From positions 1-64,000 of the forward strand of contig NZ_JANFNG010000009.1 in assembly GCF_024436035.1 (NCBI RefSeq): a DNA stretch of 64,000 bases. Direction: 5' to 3'. Shown one piece after another: positions 42,183 through 50,469 of the stretch. Position 1 is the first letter of the stretch, and every line of letters begins with the position of its first letter. The translations under genes and the position numbers were made by a program. Source of the DNA: Streptomyces humicola. Its GTDB lineage: Bacteria; Actinomycetota; Actinomycetes; Streptomycetales; Streptomycetaceae. The notes under the pieces are model-generated. The model ran no database searches. It worked only from the letters and a program-made list of their open reading frames with translations, and was not told the origin of the DNA.

Positions 42183-42695
42183 CTACGCGTCGAGCACCTG
42201 GCCGTCCCGGCTCACCACGGGTGGCTGGGCGCTCCACGGGAAGTTGATCCACCTGTCCGTGCGCTTCCAGACGTACTCGCACTTCACGAGCGATTGCGGC
42301 TTCTCGTAAATGACCGCACACCGTACGTCCGCGACGTGCCCCGCACAGAAGTCATGCACCAGCTTGAGCGTCTTGCCCGTGTCGGCGACGTCATCCGCGA
42401 CGAGGACCTTCTTCTCGTTCAGCGCGACGACGTCCGGCACCGGCGGCAGCATGACGGGCATGTCGAGCGTGGCGCCCACACCGACGTAGAACTCCACGTT
42501 CATGACATGGAGGTTCTTCACGTCCAGCGCGTAGCCGAGCCCGCCCGCGACGAAGAGCCCGCCACGGGCTATGGACAGGATGATGTCGGGCTCGAAGCCG
42601 TCGTCCACGATGGTCTGCGCCAGCTCGCGGACCGCCTGCCCGAACAGAGGATACGTCAGATTCTCGCGCTCGTCGCCGCCGGCCACCGAGGTCAC
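42183..42695 (-). CDS. Phosphoribosyltransferase (hypoxanthine/xanthine-type)
   Basis: The 170-residue type I phosphoribosyltransferase shows [19 protein letters not shown] and the PRPP loop [14 protein letters not shown] with the acidic pair (ADDVADT). It is likely to salvage a purine base. The GTG at 42695 overlaps the dcd stop (GTGA), so it is translationally coupled to dcd, joining purine salvage with dUTP supply. The open frame upstream to 42821 is inside dcd. Confidence 0.85.
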   Translation of the reverse strand: MTSVAGGDERENLTYPLFGQAVRELAQTIVDDGFEPDIILSIARGGLFVAGGLGYALDVKNLHVMNVEFYVGVGATLDMPVMLPPVPDVVALNEKKVLVADDVADTGKTLKLVHDFCAGHVADVRCAVIYEKPQSLVKCEYVWKRTDRWINFPWSAQPPVVSRDGQVLDA

Positions 42696-43267
42696 ACCTT
42701 GGTCCGGTGGAAGTTCACGTAGGAGCGCGAGGGCGTCGGGCCGCGCTGTCCCTGGTAGCGGGAGCCGTAACGGCCGGACCCGTACGGGAATTCGGCCGCC
42801 GAGGTCAGCCGGAACATGCACAGCTGCCCGATCTTCATCCCCGGCCAGAGCTTGATCGGGAGCGTGGCCACGTTCGACAGTTCGAGCGTGACGTGTCCGG
42901 AGAACCCTGGGTCGATGAAGCCGGCGGTCGAGTGCGTGAGCAGCCCGAGCCGGCCGAGGCTGGACTTGCCTTCCAGGCGGGAGGCAACGTCCTCCGGCAG
43001 CGTGATGACCTCATACGTCGAGGCGAGGACGAACTCACCGGGGTGGAGGATGAAGGCGTCGTCAGCGTCCGGCTCGACCAGTCGCGTCAGGTCGGGCTGC
43101 TCGACGGCCGGATCGATGTGCGGATAACGGTGGTTTTCGAAAACCCTGAAGAACCGGTCGAGCCGGACGTCGATGCTCGACGGCTGGATCATCGACTCGT
43201 CGAAGGGATCGATCCGCACCCGGCCGGAGTCGATCTCGGCCCGGATGTCCTTGTCTGAGAGCAGCAC
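42692..43267 (-). CDS. dcd: dCTP deaminase
   Basis: A 191-residue homotrimeric enzyme that deaminates dCTP to dUTP. Family markers are [18 protein letters not shown], then [36 protein letters not shown] (written as adjacent pieces of one block at about 100-135), and the catalytic Glu in [21 protein letters not shown]. Family members lacking dUTPase activity share this form. A terminator with an 11-nt loop lies just upstream. Confidence 0.95.
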   Translation of the reverse strand: MLLSDKDIRAEIDSGRVRIDPFDESMIQPSSIDVRLDRFFRVFENHRYPHIDPAVEQPDLTRLVEPDADDAFILHPGEFVLASTYEVITLPEDVASRLEGKSSLGRLGLLTHSTAGFIDPGFSGHVTLELSNVATLPIKLWPGMKIGQLCMFRLTSAAEFPYGSGRYGSRYQGQRGPTPSRSYVNFHRTKV

Positions 43268-43305
43268 GTGACGAGGATACGTGGAGAGTGAGGCACGGAA
43301 CCGCA

Positions 43306-43336
43306 GCGGGCCCGGCCCGATCCGGACCGGGCCCGC
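43306..43336 (-). terminator. Hairpin between 61-residue gene and dcd
   Basis: GCGGGCCCGG (43306-43315) pairs with CCGGGCCCGC (43327-43336), 10 bp with an 11-nt loop, 45 nt after the stop of the small gene on the minus strand. Confidence 0.75.
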
Positions 43337-43350
43337 ACGCCCTTCATCGA

Positions 43351-43393
43351 CTCATCGACCCTCGGCTCATCGCCCCTCAGCTCATCGACGTGC
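43351..43393. repeat. 15-bp tandem repeat including a stop codon
   Basis: Three CTCATCGACCCTCGG-type units (43351-43365, 43366-43380, 43381-43393). The third copy carries the TGA stop (43382-43384) of the small protein gene; all three keep the CGATGA motif. Confidence 0.85.
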
Positions 43394-43567
43394 TTGGCGC
43401 ACGAGCGTGCCCGCGTCGTCCACCGGCACGGCGTGACGCAACCGCGCACACTGCGGACAGCGGATGAGCCGCCCCGGGCCCAGCCGGTCGGCGCCCAGAT
43501 TCTGCATCGGGAACGTCGTGGTGCTGAACACGTGCCCATCGGCACAACGAACGACGGTGCGCTCCAT
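43382..43567 (-). CDS. Small conserved zinc-ribbon-like protein (61 residues)
   Basis: The 61-residue product has CADGH near residue 8 and CPQCARLRH near 37-45, so a single C-x(n)-C-x2-C treble-clef or ribbon-like zinc site is possible, together with TVVRCADGHVFSTTTFP. Such small cysteine proteins are conserved near dcd in streptomycetes. The GGGGAG site lies 2-3 nt before the ATG at 43567. Its end is a tandem repeat. Confidence 0.68.
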   Translation of the reverse strand: MERTVVRCADGHVFSTTTFPMQNLGADRLGPGRLIRCPQCARLRHAVPVDDAGTLVRQARR

Positions 43568-43827
43568 CGCTCCCCTTTTCTCTCCCCGCGGACTCGCCCC
43601 GCCGCATCGTCGCGGCGAGGACAAAAGCCACATTAGGGGATGAGTCCCCCCACGTCCCACATGGCACTCCGCCCCCACGGTACGCCCCAACCCCCTTGCC
43701 CCGCACTCACGTCCGCGCTTGCCCGCACACCCCCCTGGACAGCACGAAACCCCCGGCGCTGTGTGCGTCGGAGGCGAACGATGGGGTACAGTGTGCGACG
43801 ATGCGAAGGGCCCGAAGGGCGACTTAC

Positions 43828-43901
43828 GCGGGTGTAGTTTAATGGTAGAACATGAGCTTCCCAAGCTCAGAGCGCGGGTTCGATTCCCGTCACCCGCTCC
43901 A
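43828..43901 (+). tRNA. tRNA-Gly(CCC)
   Basis: A complete cloverleaf: acceptor GCGGGTG/CACCCGC, anticodon stem TGAGC/GCTCA with loop TTCCCAA giving anticodon CCC, T arm CGGGTTCGATTCCCG and encoded CCA. Its 3' half (from the anticodon loop) recurs twice in the following 4 kb and marks it as an integration site. Confidence 0.96.
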
Positions 43902-43903
43902 CG

Positions 43904-43935
43904 ACAAAGGCCCAGGTCACAGACCCGGGCCTTGT
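43904..43935 (+). terminator. Hairpin after tRNA-Gly(CCC)
   Basis: ACAAAGGCCC pairs with GGGCCTTGT with one bulged A and an inner GGTC/GACC stem, followed by TTGTTG. It starts 3 nt after the CCA end. Confidence 0.75.
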
Positions 43936-45043
43936 TTGTTGTCTAGACCGCGCTAAGCCTCGCGTGCCCGTTCCGTGCGGAATGACTCTGAGTGGCCTCG
44001 CCGTGTGCCCGTAGGCGGGCGTCAAGGCGGCTCGCTCCGGCTCGCCGCGCGCGCCCCCGGCTCACCGCCGGGCGCGCGGCTAGAGCGATCACGCCATGAG
44101 TGAGGAGACCCGATGGGGCCGGGGCGGCCGGCTCCACGGCTTTGGGCAGCCGCCATGGGGCGAGCCTCGGAGATCACGACCCCAGATCGGGCCATTGCGG
44201 GCGGGCGAGGAGCCAGCAAAGTTCTGCTCAGGGGGCCATTTTCACCGCTCTACCGGCGGAGGGTGTGGGATTTGAACCCACGGTGACGTAGCCCCACGAA
44301 AGTTTTCAAGAGAATGCCGCGATCGCCCAATCACCGCCTCTGACCCGGCGCTTGCCGTATGCGAGGCTCGTTGAACCCGGCTCCTGGCCCACGCATGGCC
44401 CATGAGACTGCCAGAGTGCCCGGTCACCGGAGCCACATCGGCATATCCGATCCCTGCTTCCCGGCTTCCCACTTGCCCCGGAGCCGCGTCGACGATGACT
44501 ACGACTCTTGACGCTTGATCGTCAGTCAGCGGCGGTGCCGGCAACCAAGGTGGACGCAGCCGGACGCCGGCGGCTGCCCACGGAAGGTGTTCCGTCTGGG
44601 AGGGCCTGACAGAGGATGTCGCCGGTGTCTTCTAAGTTAACGTCGGCCCGCGCTAAACCGACGTGAACCCGTTCGGCGGGCACTGCGCGAAGTCTGCACG
44701 GCCGTGCACTTGCCCGCTGTTCGAGACGGGCCGTCCGAGTGAAAGCCTCCGACCGAGGTGAACATGTCGAAAGCGTCCGTTAGATTCCTTGATGGCTCGA
44801 CGATGATTCAGGCGACCGGCGTCATCGGTCGCGTGTTCGGGAATACGTGAACGCGTTCGGGCGAGGTGACCTCGGCGCCGCAATGACAGGCGCCGCTCTC
44901 GCCAGCGGCCTTTGTTGAACGCATCGACCAGCCCCTGCCGCAACCTCTCACGCCACGCGGCATATACCCCACAAGCCACGCGCCGGTGGCAGCTTTCGCC
45001 GCGGGTTATCCGCGGCCGGGCGAGGTGACCACAAGGAGTGGCA
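43936..45043. other. Gene-poor stretch with integration remnants
   Basis: Over 1.1 kb no supported protein gene is visible. It holds a large GC stem-loop (about 44043-44083, GCCGCGCGC paired with GCGCGCGGC), a tRNA-Ser fragment (44255-44311) and a small stem CGTCGG/CCGACG (44641-44663). The open frames here resemble no family. It looks like the decayed left end of an integrated element. Confidence 0.6.
44255..44311 (-). pseudogene. tRNA-Ser(TGA) 3' fragment
   Basis: On the minus strand the sequence reads CTTGAAAAC (anticodon loop with TGA), a variable-arm-like stretch, a perfect T arm GTGGGTTCAAATCCCAC, then ACCCTCCG and CC. The 5' half is missing, and the anticodon stem cannot form with the flanking bases. 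The CCA has become CCG. It looks like an attachment site of an element that uses tRNA-Ser, carried here on another element. Confidence 0.75.
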
Positions 45044-46618
45044 ATGCCTGCGAAGCCCAGCTTGGCCCTCGCGTTCGTGGCGGCGGTCGTGTACGCGTCG
45101 ATCGCCGGTTGCACGACGCCCAGAGCGCAGCAAATGGCGGCCTCCCACCTGGGTCCGGTGCCGAGACCCACGGTGGGGTCAATGGCCGGCCCCTCGCGGA
45201 CGGGCAGAGCGGTTCCGTTCTCTGAGCCAGTGCGTGGCACGCTGATCGAACCCCCGGCGCTGCCCGGGGCGCAGCCGATCTCGGGTAACGACCGGGTGTA
45301 CACCGCCGACCAGGACTCCAACACGGTCAGTGTCATCAATCCGGCGACGAACACGGTGCTGGGCACGATCGCTCTGGGCCAGCCGCGGTTGAGCCCCAGC
45401 AAGGATGTGCTGGGGGCGATGTACGACGGGCAGATCGACGTGCACGGCCTGGGCTTCTCCCGGGACGGGAAGTGGCTCGACGTGATCGACGTGACCACCA
45501 ACGCCGTCCATGTCATTGATACCGCAACCAACCAAGTAGTGCGCACCATGTACCTCGGCCGGGCGCCGCACGAGGGATTCTTCTCGCCGGACGGCACGCG
45601 GCTGTGGGTGGCGGTGCGCGGCCAGGACTACATCTCGGTGATCGACTGGCGGGCCGGCAGAGAGGTCGACCGGATCCACACCGAGGACGGGCCGTCGAAG
45701 GTGTTTTTCAGCCCGGACGGCAAACTCGCCTATGTCAACCATCTGCGCGCCTTGGTGCTGGACGTGATTGATGTGGCCTCCCGCCGGATCATCAGGCGCG
45801 TGCCGATCCCCGCGCAGGCGGGTGGGTCCTCCGACGAGGCCGTCTCACCCGACGGCCGGGAGATCTGGCTCGGCATGCCCACCAACGGCCGGACCACTGC
45901 TGTGCTCAATGCACGCACCTACCGTGTGGAAGCGGTGCTGCGCACGGGGCCGCGCACCAACCACCCCAACTTCGTCACGGTCGGCGGCGTCGACTACGCC
46001 TACCAGACCGTGGGCGGACTCAACGAGACCTTGGTCTACCGCCGGTCGCCCAACGGCACCCGGCCGGTCCTGGTCAAGACTATCCACAACCACGGCCACG
46101 GCTCCCACGGCGTCTGGCCGAGCCCCGACAACACCAGGGTCTACGTCGCCCTGCAGAACTCCGATGCGGTCGACGTCATCGACACGCACACAATGTCGGT
46201 GATCAAGACCCTTCGCGTCGGCCAGTCACCGATGGCGCTGGTGTACGTGGCGCGCAACACCCCGGCCACCAGCACAAACAACCTGGGCAGGCAAGGTCTG
46301 GACATGCCCACGCAGAACCTCGCCCTGCGCGTCCTCGGTAGCTCCGGCCAGGGCACGGCCCTGATCCGGGCACTCCCAGGCATCGACGAAGTCACCATCG
46401 GAGCCACTGGACTGCCACCCAACCAGCACTTCACCGCCTACGCCAGCGACGGCACCCGCACTACAGCGCTGATGACCATGATGAGCAACCAGTTCGGCAA
46501 CATCGACGAAGGCCTGTCCTACTCATACTTCTTCGCCAACCACTACACCTCCGTCATCCTCAGGCCTGGAACTCCGTCCAGCGGGCAGGCGCCGGGCCCG
46601 GCAGCCCTCCAGGCATGA
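45044..46618 (+). CDS. Lipoprotein with YVTN beta-propeller repeats
   Basis: The 524-residue product has a signal peptide ending in the lipobox SIAGC (Cys near 24), so it should be lipid-anchored outside the membrane. From about residue 85 it has seven-bladed propeller repeats of the YncE/YVTN type: VYTADQDSNTVSVINPATN, WLDVIDVTTNAVHVIDTAT, YISVIDWRAG, then VALQNSDAVDVIDTHTM. The final 100 residues lack repeats and look like a distinct domain. ATG 45044 is preferred because AAGGAG lies 5 nt before; a GTG at 45038 overlaps that site. Role unknown; such propellers bind partners or ligands. Confidence 0.85.
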   Translation: MPAKPSLALAFVAAVVYASIAGCTTPRAQQMAASHLGPVPRPTVGSMAGPSRTGRAVPFSEPVRGTLIEPPALPGAQPISGNDRVYTADQDSNTVSVINPATNTVLGTIALGQPRLSPSKDVLGAMYDGQIDVHGLGFSRDGKWLDVIDVTTNAVHVIDTATNQVVRTMYLGRAPHEGFFSPDGTRLWVAVRGQDYISVIDWRAGREVDRIHTEDGPSKVFFSPDGKLAYVNHLRALVLDVIDVASRRIIRRVPIPAQAGGSSDEAVSPDGREIWLGMPTNGRTTAVLNARTYRVEAVLRTGPRTNHPNFVTVGGVDYAYQTVGGLNETLVYRRSPNGTRPVLVKTIHNHGHGSHGVWPSPDNTRVYVALQNSDAVDVIDTHTMSVIKTLRVGQSPMALVYVARNTPATSTNNLGRQGLDMPTQNLALRVLGSSGQGTALIRALPGIDEVTIGATGLPPNQHFTAYASDGTRTTALMTMMSNQFGNIDEGLSYSYFFANHYTSVILRPGTPSSGQAPGPAALQA

Positions 46619-46732
46619 CGGACCAAGGGCGCCGGGCGGCGCAGTCGGTGTGGTCAGGGCGTGATCGATGACCGTGCCAGAGGGTCTGGGAGCAGGTCAG
46701 ATGGGTCTTTTCCCCACCTGACGGAGCGTTGA

Positions 46733-46757
46733 TTACCAAGCCCAGAGCGCGAGTTCG
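46733..46757. repeat. Degenerate tRNA-Gly(CCC) 3' copy (attachment-like)
   Basis: This 25-bp segment matches 43858-43882 of the tRNA gene (anticodon loop to T loop) at 22 of 25 positions. No tRNA structure surrounds it, so it marks an old recombination junction, not a gene. Confidence 0.75.
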
Positions 46758-46896
46758 CGGGGCCCGGCTTAGCCACTAAGCGGCCCTCGCAATCCGACTG
46801 CCCGGTCAAGCCTCCCGCCTGTCTGACCCGTTGGTCTCGGGCATGCACGCGCGGCGGCAGAACGGGGAGACAGTACACGCCTGTTACGGCTACGGG

Positions 46897-47574
46897 TTAG
46901 TGCCGCGCAGCGGCCTTGCGGCGGTGGACGGTGAACAGCGCGCCACCACCGATGACGATCAGGACACCGGCGAGTCCGGCGATCACGCCGCTATTGCTGC
47001 CGCCACCGGTCTTGGCGAGCGATGCGCCTTGAGCCGACGCCGAAGCGGATGGGGCGGGGGCACCGCCGGCGGCGGTCGACGGCGCGGCCGAGCTGGGCGC
47101 GGGGGCAGGTGTCGCGCTGCTGGTCGGCTTGCTGGACGGCACCGGGGTCTTCGACGGCGCCGACGACGGGACGGTGCACGGCTTGTCAGCGGACGTGGGG
47201 TACGGGGTGATGGGCTGGTCCCTGATCGGTCCGGCTGTCACCCGGACGTCCCATTGGGCACCGGGCACCCAGTCCACGTAGAAGGTGTGGCTGACTCCGG
47301 CGGCCGTGGGGTGGGGGAAGTCCCACTGGTCGAGCACCTGACCGGGCAGGCCGGACGCCAGGTGCGGGCCGATGGTGACGTGGGCAGTCGTGCCCGAGCT
47401 GTCTTTGTCGGTGACCGTGATCGCGGCCTTGGCGACACCGGAGCTGGTGTCACAACTGGCCACGGGGGTCACCGAGAAGTCGTTTATGTTGCAGGCAAAG
47501 GCGGCACCGCTGAACAGCACAGCGGCGCCCGCTCCGGTTGCGGTAGCGGCGAACAGGCCGCGCTTGGAGATCAC
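46897..47574 (-). CDS. Sortase-anchored surface protein (LAKTG)
   Basis: The 225-residue product starts at GTG 47574 after GGAGG. A signal peptide (LFAATATGAGAAVLFSGAAFA, cleavage near 28) is followed by a compact Cys-containing domain, a Pro/Ser/Thr-rich wall-spanning linker (about 120-185) and a sorting end: LAKTG, one hydrophobic helix and RRK. Streptomyces class E sortases use LAxTG, so the protein should be linked to peptidoglycan. No sortase gene is present in this window. It is flanked by two attachment-like repeats. Confidence 0.82.
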   Translation of the reverse strand: MISKRGLFAATATGAGAAVLFSGAAFACNINDFSVTPVASCDTSSGVAKAAITVTDKDSSGTTAHVTIGPHLASGLPGQVLDQWDFPHPTAAGVSHTFYVDWVPGAQWDVRVTAGPIRDQPITPYPTSADKPCTVPSSAPSKTPVPSSKPTSSATPAPAPSSAAPSTAAGGAPAPSASASAQGASLAKTGGGSNSGVIAGLAGVLIVIGGGALFTVHRRKAAARH

Positions 47575-47996
47575 AACTTCCTCCGATGGGCGGGATGAGG
47601 ACTGCTGCGCGCGGGGAGGCCTCAGGCACTCGCCGCGGCCGCGCCTCTTGGCGACGTGAGGACGGAGTGGGCCTGTGCGACGCAGGCAGCTGCGAGGCCC
47701 GCCGGAACCGTGGCGGAGGCGATGGCGTGCGAGGCGGTTGCCGCCTGGGCACCGGACAGCTTCACTACGACCTCGTGGGCTCAGGACAAGGATGAGAGAA
47801 GAGTGCAGATGCCGTCGCGATTGCACGCGATGCGGCAGGACGCAGATGCTATTCCCCCGGGCGGGTTTCTGGGTGGCCCTGCGGCGGACGCGGTCGGGCC
47901 GTGGGGCGCGGTCAGCGGGGCAGAACCGATCACAGCTGGACAGTTGCGCTAACCCTGCGATAAATCTATGTGACCATACTCACAGTCTTCTCAGGA
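47575..47996. other. Upstream region of the surface protein
   Basis: No coding gene seen. It should hold the minus-strand promoter of the surface protein. It ends at the attachment-like repeat. Confidence 0.5.
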
Positions 47997-48019
47997 TTCC
48001 CAAGCTCAGAGCGCGGGTT
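47997..48019. repeat. tRNA-Gly(CCC) 3' copy, 23 bp identical
   Basis: Identical to 43858-43880 over 23 bp, from the anticodon-loop TTCCCAA into the T arm. The match stops before the acceptor end. It is the far boundary of a 4.1-kb segment that begins at the tRNA gene and is probably an attR-type remnant. Confidence 0.85.
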
Positions 48020-48051
48020 GACGGCGGCGGCTCGGCCTGCCGGTCGGGCCA

Positions 48052-48341
48052 TCAGATGGCGTCCATTTGCTGGTTGTTGGTGCGCGGCCCGAGCAGCCGG
48101 ACGGCGACGGCCATGGCGCCCGGCAACAGCGCGCCGCAGGTGTAGAGCCGCCGGCTCCGATGGCGGACAGCAGGGTGAGCGAGCCGAGCGGCAGCAGCGC
48201 GCTGACCAGGCGGGAGGCTGCATAGGGGATGCCGATGGGCGTCGGTACCGCCCGGCCGGGAGGGGCTCTGAGGTTGACTTGGAACAGGGTGCGGCGGCCG
48301 AGCCGGTCGGCCAGCGGTGCCAGCAGGATCGACCCGATCAT
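48052..48341 (-). pseudogene. MFS transporter remnant
   Basis: Reading from 48341, MIGSILLAPLADRLGRR matches MFS motif A (GxLaDrlGRR). IPYAASRLVSALLPLGSL and AIGAGG then look like a late MFS helix region, after which a one-nt frameshift (about 48140-48160) is needed to continue as YTCGALLPGAMAVAVRLLG and the family end. Both an internal deletion and a frameshift are present, and the N-terminus is cut at the junction with the next gene. Confidence 0.65.
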
Positions 48342-48840
48342 GCTGGGAGTTCCCTACATAGCCTCGACTGCGTTCTTCCTCGTTGCGCTCGCTGCGATCT
48401 TCGCCGGCTGGTACTGGAGCGAGAAAACCCTGTCGATCCACAGCATCCAAACCCGTCGTCGAGAGTCGTTCTACTGGGCAACAGTGCTGGCGACGTTCGC
48501 GGTGCGCACGGCGGCCGGTGACATGACAGCGAAGACCATGAACATGGGCTACCTCTCGTCTGCCGTCGCCTTCGGCATGGTGATAGCGGTACCCCTGGTC
48601 GCCCACCGCCGGTTCAGGCTCAACGCGATCGCCGCGTTCTGGTTCGCGTACGTCATCACCAGGCCGCTGGGCGCGTCCTTCGCGGACTGGTTCGCCTCAC
48701 CGAAGAAGACGGCCGGCCTGGGCTGGAACACCAGGCCGATCACCCTGGTTCTGATGATCGCGATCACAGCACGGCGCCGACTCGCCGCCGATGGAGGCTG
48801 TGGTTACGCTTCGTCGGCTGAGGAGCAGGCGTGGGCGTAG
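48340..48840 (+). pseudogene. COG4705 membrane protein, 5' truncated
   Basis: The frame shows four membrane helices and the COG4705 motifs YWSEKTLSIHSIQTRRRE, ESFYWATVLATFAVRTAAGDM and FWFAYVITRPLGASFADW. Family members begin with another helix pair, missing here. The similarity starts at ATG 48340, exactly where the oppositely oriented MFS remnant begins. A longer frame (from 48229) runs through MFS sequence. It may still make a shortened protein. Confidence 0.6.
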
Positions 48841-48851
48841 GCGGTCCATGC

Positions 48852-49646
48852 TCAATGGATGGCCCTGGTGTACAGGCCCGGAGTGGTGCCCATGATCCGC
48901 TTGAAGTGCCGGGTGAGGTGAGACTGGTCATGGAAGCCTGCGGCGGCCGCCACCTCGCGCGGCGGCTGTCCGTCGAGCAGTAGACGGCGGGCCAGGTCGA
49001 CGCGGCGCGACACCACGTACTGGTGCGGGGCGATGCCGAAGGCACCGCTGAAGGCACGTACGAGATGCGCGGGGTGGGCGTGGAGCAAGCGCGCGGCCTC
49101 GTCCAAGGTGATCCCTTCGATCAGTCGTTCGTCGAGGAGGTCTCGCAGGCTCCGGGCGGCGCTGCGGTCGGGCGCTGCGCTTCCAGAGGCCGGGCCGGGG
49201 CGCAAGTGCATGCGCAGGCGCTCGCCGATGAGAGCCAGGCGGCTCTCCGTTTCCAACTCCTCGCCCCGGTTCGCTAGGACAGTGTGCAGCTGTCCGACAC
49301 GTCTGCGCAGAAGAGGGTCGGTGAGGTCTGGTCCGTCCACCGCCGGCCCGATGAAACGCTCGTCCAGCTGCGTCATGTCGAGATAGAGCACGCGTTTACG
49401 AAAGCCGTGAGGGGTGGCGGGTGAGCCGTTGTGCGGGACCTGCGGCGGGAGCAGGCTCACGGTGTCCTTCGGTGTGCCGTGCTGGTGGCGGGCCAGGTCG
49501 TAGCGGACCGCGCCGTCGTCGACGATCAGCAAAGTCCAGGCGTCGTGGACGTGCATGGGGTACGCGTGCTCGGTGAAGCGGGCGTGGAACACCTCCACGA
49601 CACCCGCGACCGGCGGGCGCCAGGCTGAGATCTCCTGCCGTGGCAT
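48852..49646 (-). CDS. AraC-family transcriptional regulator
   Basis: A 264-residue protein with a cupin-like N-terminal sensor (FTEHAYPMHVHDAWTLLIVDDG, with the PHNGSP loop) and a C-terminal AraC DNA-binding pair: LDEAARLLHAHPAHLVRAF and VAAAAGFHDQSHLTRHFKRIMGTTPGLY. It is divergent from the DUF2000 gene, a partner commonly paired with AraC genes, so it very likely controls it. ATG 49646 is preferred over the open frame to 49682. Confidence 0.9.
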   Translation of the reverse strand: MPRQEISAWRPPVAGVVEVFHARFTEHAYPMHVHDAWTLLIVDDGAVRYDLARHQHGTPKDTVSLLPPQVPHNGSPATPHGFRKRVLYLDMTQLDERFIGPAVDGPDLTDPLLRRRVGQLHTVLANRGEELETESRLALIGERLRMHLRPGPASGSAAPDRSAARSLRDLLDERLIEGITLDEAARLLHAHPAHLVRAFSGAFGIAPHQYVVSRRVDLARRLLLDGQPPREVAAAAGFHDQSHLTRHFKRIMGTTPGLYTRAIH

Positions 49647-49698
49647 CACGCAAAGAACGTACAAGACGGCAAAGACGTGCACCCCGCAGTCTCACAGC

Positions 49699-50196
49699 AT
49701 GAGAACCAAGAGCGAAGCCGAGGCCGGAGCCTGCGTTGGGACTGAGGTCGGGGCCGGGACCGGTGCAGGGGACAAGGACATGCCTGTCCGCTTCGGCACC
49801 AAGATCGCCGTTCTGCTGCGCGACGACCTTGAGCCCTGGCAGCGGCTGAACGTGACCGCCTTCCTGGTCAGCGGCCTCGGCACGGCGTCACCCGAGGTGA
49901 TCGGCGAGCCGTACACGGACGCCGACGACACCGCGTATCTGCCGATGTTCCGCCAGCCCGTGCTGGTCTTCGAGGGAACGAAGGAGACACTGACCGCCGC
50001 ACACAGGCGTGCGCTGTCCCGCTCGCTCCCAAGGGCCGTGTTCACATCGGATCTTTTCGGCACGGGCAATGACCGGGACAACCGGGCGGCGGTACGAGCC
50101 GTGGGCAAGGACCGGCTCGATCTGGTGGGGGTGGCCGTATACGGGCCGCGCAACGCGGTGGACAAGGTGCTCAAGGGCGCACGCATGCACCCCTGA
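49699..50196 (+). CDS. DUF2000 family protein
   Basis: The 165-residue protein has KIAVLLRDDLEPWQRLNVTAFLVSG, then FRQPVLVFEGTKETLTAAHRRAL and LDLVGVAVYGPRNAVDKVLKG, the DUF2000 pattern. The family has a compact fold of unknown activity. The first 27 residues are Gly/Ala-rich; an alternative ATG at 49780 (MPVRFG) would remove them. It is divergent from its AraC-type regulator. Confidence 0.85.
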   Translation: MRTKSEAEAGACVGTEVGAGTGAGDKDMPVRFGTKIAVLLRDDLEPWQRLNVTAFLVSGLGTASPEVIGEPYTDADDTAYLPMFRQPVLVFEGTKETLTAAHRRALSRSLPRAVFTSDLFGTGNDRDNRAAVRAVGKDRLDLVGVAVYGPRNAVDKVLKGARMHP

Positions 50197-50233
50197 GCAA
50201 ACGGGGCCTTATCGCAGAGAGCTTGCCCACGGG

Positions 50234-50254
50234 CGCCGACCGCTTCGGTCGGCG
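50234..50254 (+). terminator. Hairpin after the DUF2000 gene
   Basis: CGCCGACCG (50234-50242) pairs with CGGTCGGCG (50246-50254) around CTT, 37 nt after the stop. Confidence 0.7.
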
Positions 50255-50469
50255 GCCGTAGGCGGTAACCACAAACTCGCAACCGGGGTGATCCCAGCCG
50301 CGGGCCGGGGCGCTCGACGCGATGTCTGGCGACGCTGCCTGGATTGATGGTCCCGCCGCCACACCACCGTTCAGTTGACAGCTGCAACGGCCATCATCAG
50401 GTGCCCGCCGGCCGCGAAGTGCTCCCGGGCGAGCGGCGACGCTCGGCCGCGCGGAACCACCCTTGGCGG

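Noticed and set aside
44242-44544. 100-codon minus-strand frame next to tRNA-Ser fragment
   Set aside because: Its second half translates the tRNA fragment; the rest matches no integrase or other family by eye.
46733-46757. Second tRNA-Gly gene
   Set aside because: No acceptor or D arm is present; only a degenerate 3' segment matches.
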